Assembly (NCBI GenBank): GCA_023135215.1
Contig: JAGLTP010000294.1
Location: 1-5,190, forward strand
Source: Candidatus Heimdallarchaeota archaeon
GTDB taxonomy: Archaea > Asgardarchaeota > Heimdallarchaeia > Heimdallarchaeales > Heimdallarchaeaceae
Length of the DNA stretch: 5,190 nt
Reading direction: 5' to 3'
Position numbers and translations under genes: made by a program
Part shown: positions 4,231 through 5,190 of the stretch, one piece after another
How positions within the stretch are numbered: the first letter of the stretch is position 1
Layout: each line of letters opens with the position of its first letter
Notes under the pieces: generated by a model
What the model saw: the letters and a program-made list of their open reading frames with translations, nothing else
Told to the model about the DNA's origin: nothing
Databases searched by the model: none

Positions 4231-5190
4231 ATGGCAAAAATCGATTGTGCTGTTATTTTAGCTGGTGGAAAAGGAACAAGACTGGAACCTTTGACAAGTT
4301 ATAAACCTAAACCTCTTGTTCCTGTAGCTCTCACACCAATGATTGATTTTGCCATTGATCAAGTTAAACAGGCAGGAATTAAGAAAATTGTTTTCGCTGT
4401 AAAATATCTGGGAGATCAGATTAAACAATATCTTGCTGAAAACTCTAAATTTCATGATTTGGAAATTCATGTTCCAGAAATCGATCCTGTTGGTACTGCA
4501 GATGCTGTCAGAAAACTTTCCAATTTTATTGAAGGAGATTTTGTTGTATCTATGGCAGATATTGTGAGTAATATGAATCTGACGAAGATGATTGACTTCT
4601 TCTACTCAACTGATGCTTATGCAACTATCAGTTTGAAAAACATTGATTTTCCAACAAAGAAATTCGGAGTAATTTTACTGGATGAGAAACAGAATATAGA
4701 GATATTTCTAGAAAAACCTCGTCCTGAAGAGATGTTGTTTACTACCTTAGCTTTTGCCTACAGACAAGTATCAGAGTTTCATCATAATTTAGTTAATACA
4801 GGAGTGTATATCTTCAAGCATCGAGCTCTTGAAATCCTTGATAGCTTCAAAGATATTGACGATTTTGGACAAGATCTTTTCCCTTATCTCTTACAGGAAA
4901 GATTCAAACTAAATGGCTTTGTTGATGAATATTATTGGATGGATTGTGGGAATGTACGAAGTTATCTCTGGGCTAATTTTGATATTCTTAGGGGCTTTGT
5001 TGATGGGTTCGAACCGTATGGAAAAAAGCAGAATGGAAACTGGATAGGAGAAAACTGTGTGGTTGCAGATTCTGCTAAGATTATCGCTCCTGTGGTATTA
5101 GGTAACGATGTTATCATTGAAGAAAATTCCACCATAGGCCCTTACAGTGTAATTCATAACAGTGTTGAAATCAAATCAAATACGATTGTT
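4231..5190 (+). CDS. Sugar-1-phosphate nucleotidyltransferase with C-terminal left-handed beta-helix (3' end outside window)
   Basis: The frame is open for 320 codons to the last base with no stop, so the gene is truncated by the window. The N-terminal domain is a GCD1/RmlA-type NTP transferase. It has GGKGTRLEPLT (12-22) with KPKPLVPV (25-32) for nucleotide binding, GTADA (88-92), metal-binding D110 in 'SMADI', FGV (145-147), EKP (161-163), NTGVY (189-193) and 'YWMDCG' (235-240) with D238 as the likely second metal ligand. From W271 on, hexapeptide-like repeats ('IGENCVVADSAKI', 'IGPYSVI') mark a left-handed beta-helix that in relatives mediates oligomerisation or acetyl transfer. The enzyme would make an NDP-sugar such as GDP-mannose or UDP-/dTDP-glucose for surface glycans. 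The precise sugar and nucleotide cannot be read off. The ATG at 4231 follows a weak GCTGAT SD-like sequence 37 bp after trmO, with no promoter seen in the gap. Confidence 0.9.
   Translation, partial: MAKIDCAVILAGGKGTRLEPLTSYKPKPLVPVALTPMIDFAIDQVKQAGIKKIVFAVKYLGDQIKQYLAENSKFHDLEIHVPEIDPVGTADAVRKLSNFIEGDFVVSMADIVSNMNLTKMIDFFYSTDAYATISLKNIDFPTKKFGVILLDEKQNIEIFLEKPRPEEMLFTTLAFAYRQVSEFHHNLVNTGVYIFKHRALEILDSFKDIDDFGQDLFPYLLQERFKLNGFVDEYYWMDCGNVRSYLWANFDILRGFVDGFEPYGKKQNGNWIGENCVVADSAKIIAPVVLGNDVIIEENSTIGPYSVIHNSVEIKSNTIV

Noticed and set aside
4258..4470. Open frame of 70 codons on the minus strand
   Set aside because: It is antisense to the conserved N-terminal motifs of the nucleotidyltransferase, which is clearly the real gene there.
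1..5190. CRISPR array, tRNA or rRNA gene, insertion sequence, or defence cassette
   Set aside because: I found no regularly spaced repeats, cloverleaf with conserved T-loop, terminal inverted repeats with a transposase, or toxin/nuclease gene. The genes look like ordinary chromosomal archaeal genes.

Overview
This 5.2 kb AT-rich window most likely comes from an Asgard archaeon, with the Heimdallarchaeia the best guess. The evidence is a eukaryote-like Ras/Rab-family GTPase whose G3 motif reads DLAGQ, archaeal TATA boxes rather than bacterial -10/-35 promoters, a perfect archaeal Shine-Dalgarno (GGAGGTG), ComDE-type split ThDP proteins, and a secreted protein with a C-terminal membrane anchor ending in a basic tail. 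The lineage is an inference from protein character; no rRNA or other marker is present.

Layout. Positions 44-1104 (minus) hold two overlapping genes for the two halves of a thiamine-diphosphate decarboxylase of the sulfopyruvate/phosphonopyruvate family. Positions 1207-1782 (minus) encode the small GTPase. A 228-bp divergent intergenic region follows, with a TATA box for the GTPase gene and a 16-bp perfect palindrome. Positions 2011-2679 (plus) encode a COG1926-type phosphoribosyltransferase, which converges on a minus-strand gene for a signal-peptide/C-anchor surface protein (about 2743-3564). A second divergent region of about 155 bp carries two good TATA boxes and inverted repeats. It drives the surface protein gene leftward and a TrmO/TsaA-family tRNA methyltransferase gene (3732-4193) rightward. 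A sugar-1-phosphate nucleotidyltransferase gene begins 37 bp after trmO, at 4231, and runs off the window still open after 320 codons.

How the genes fit together. The ThDP pair is clearly one enzyme, and trmO plus the nucleotidyltransferase gene may be co-transcribed. Otherwise this looks like ordinary archaeal chromosome with unrelated housekeeping and lineage-specific genes. I see no mobile element, CRISPR array, tRNA or rRNA gene, or phage gene. The points most worth a second look are the start of the surface protein (a perfect SD lies downstream of the only canonical in-frame starts), the GTPase without a lipidation motif, the substrate of the ThDP pair, and the palindromes in the two divergent promoter regions.
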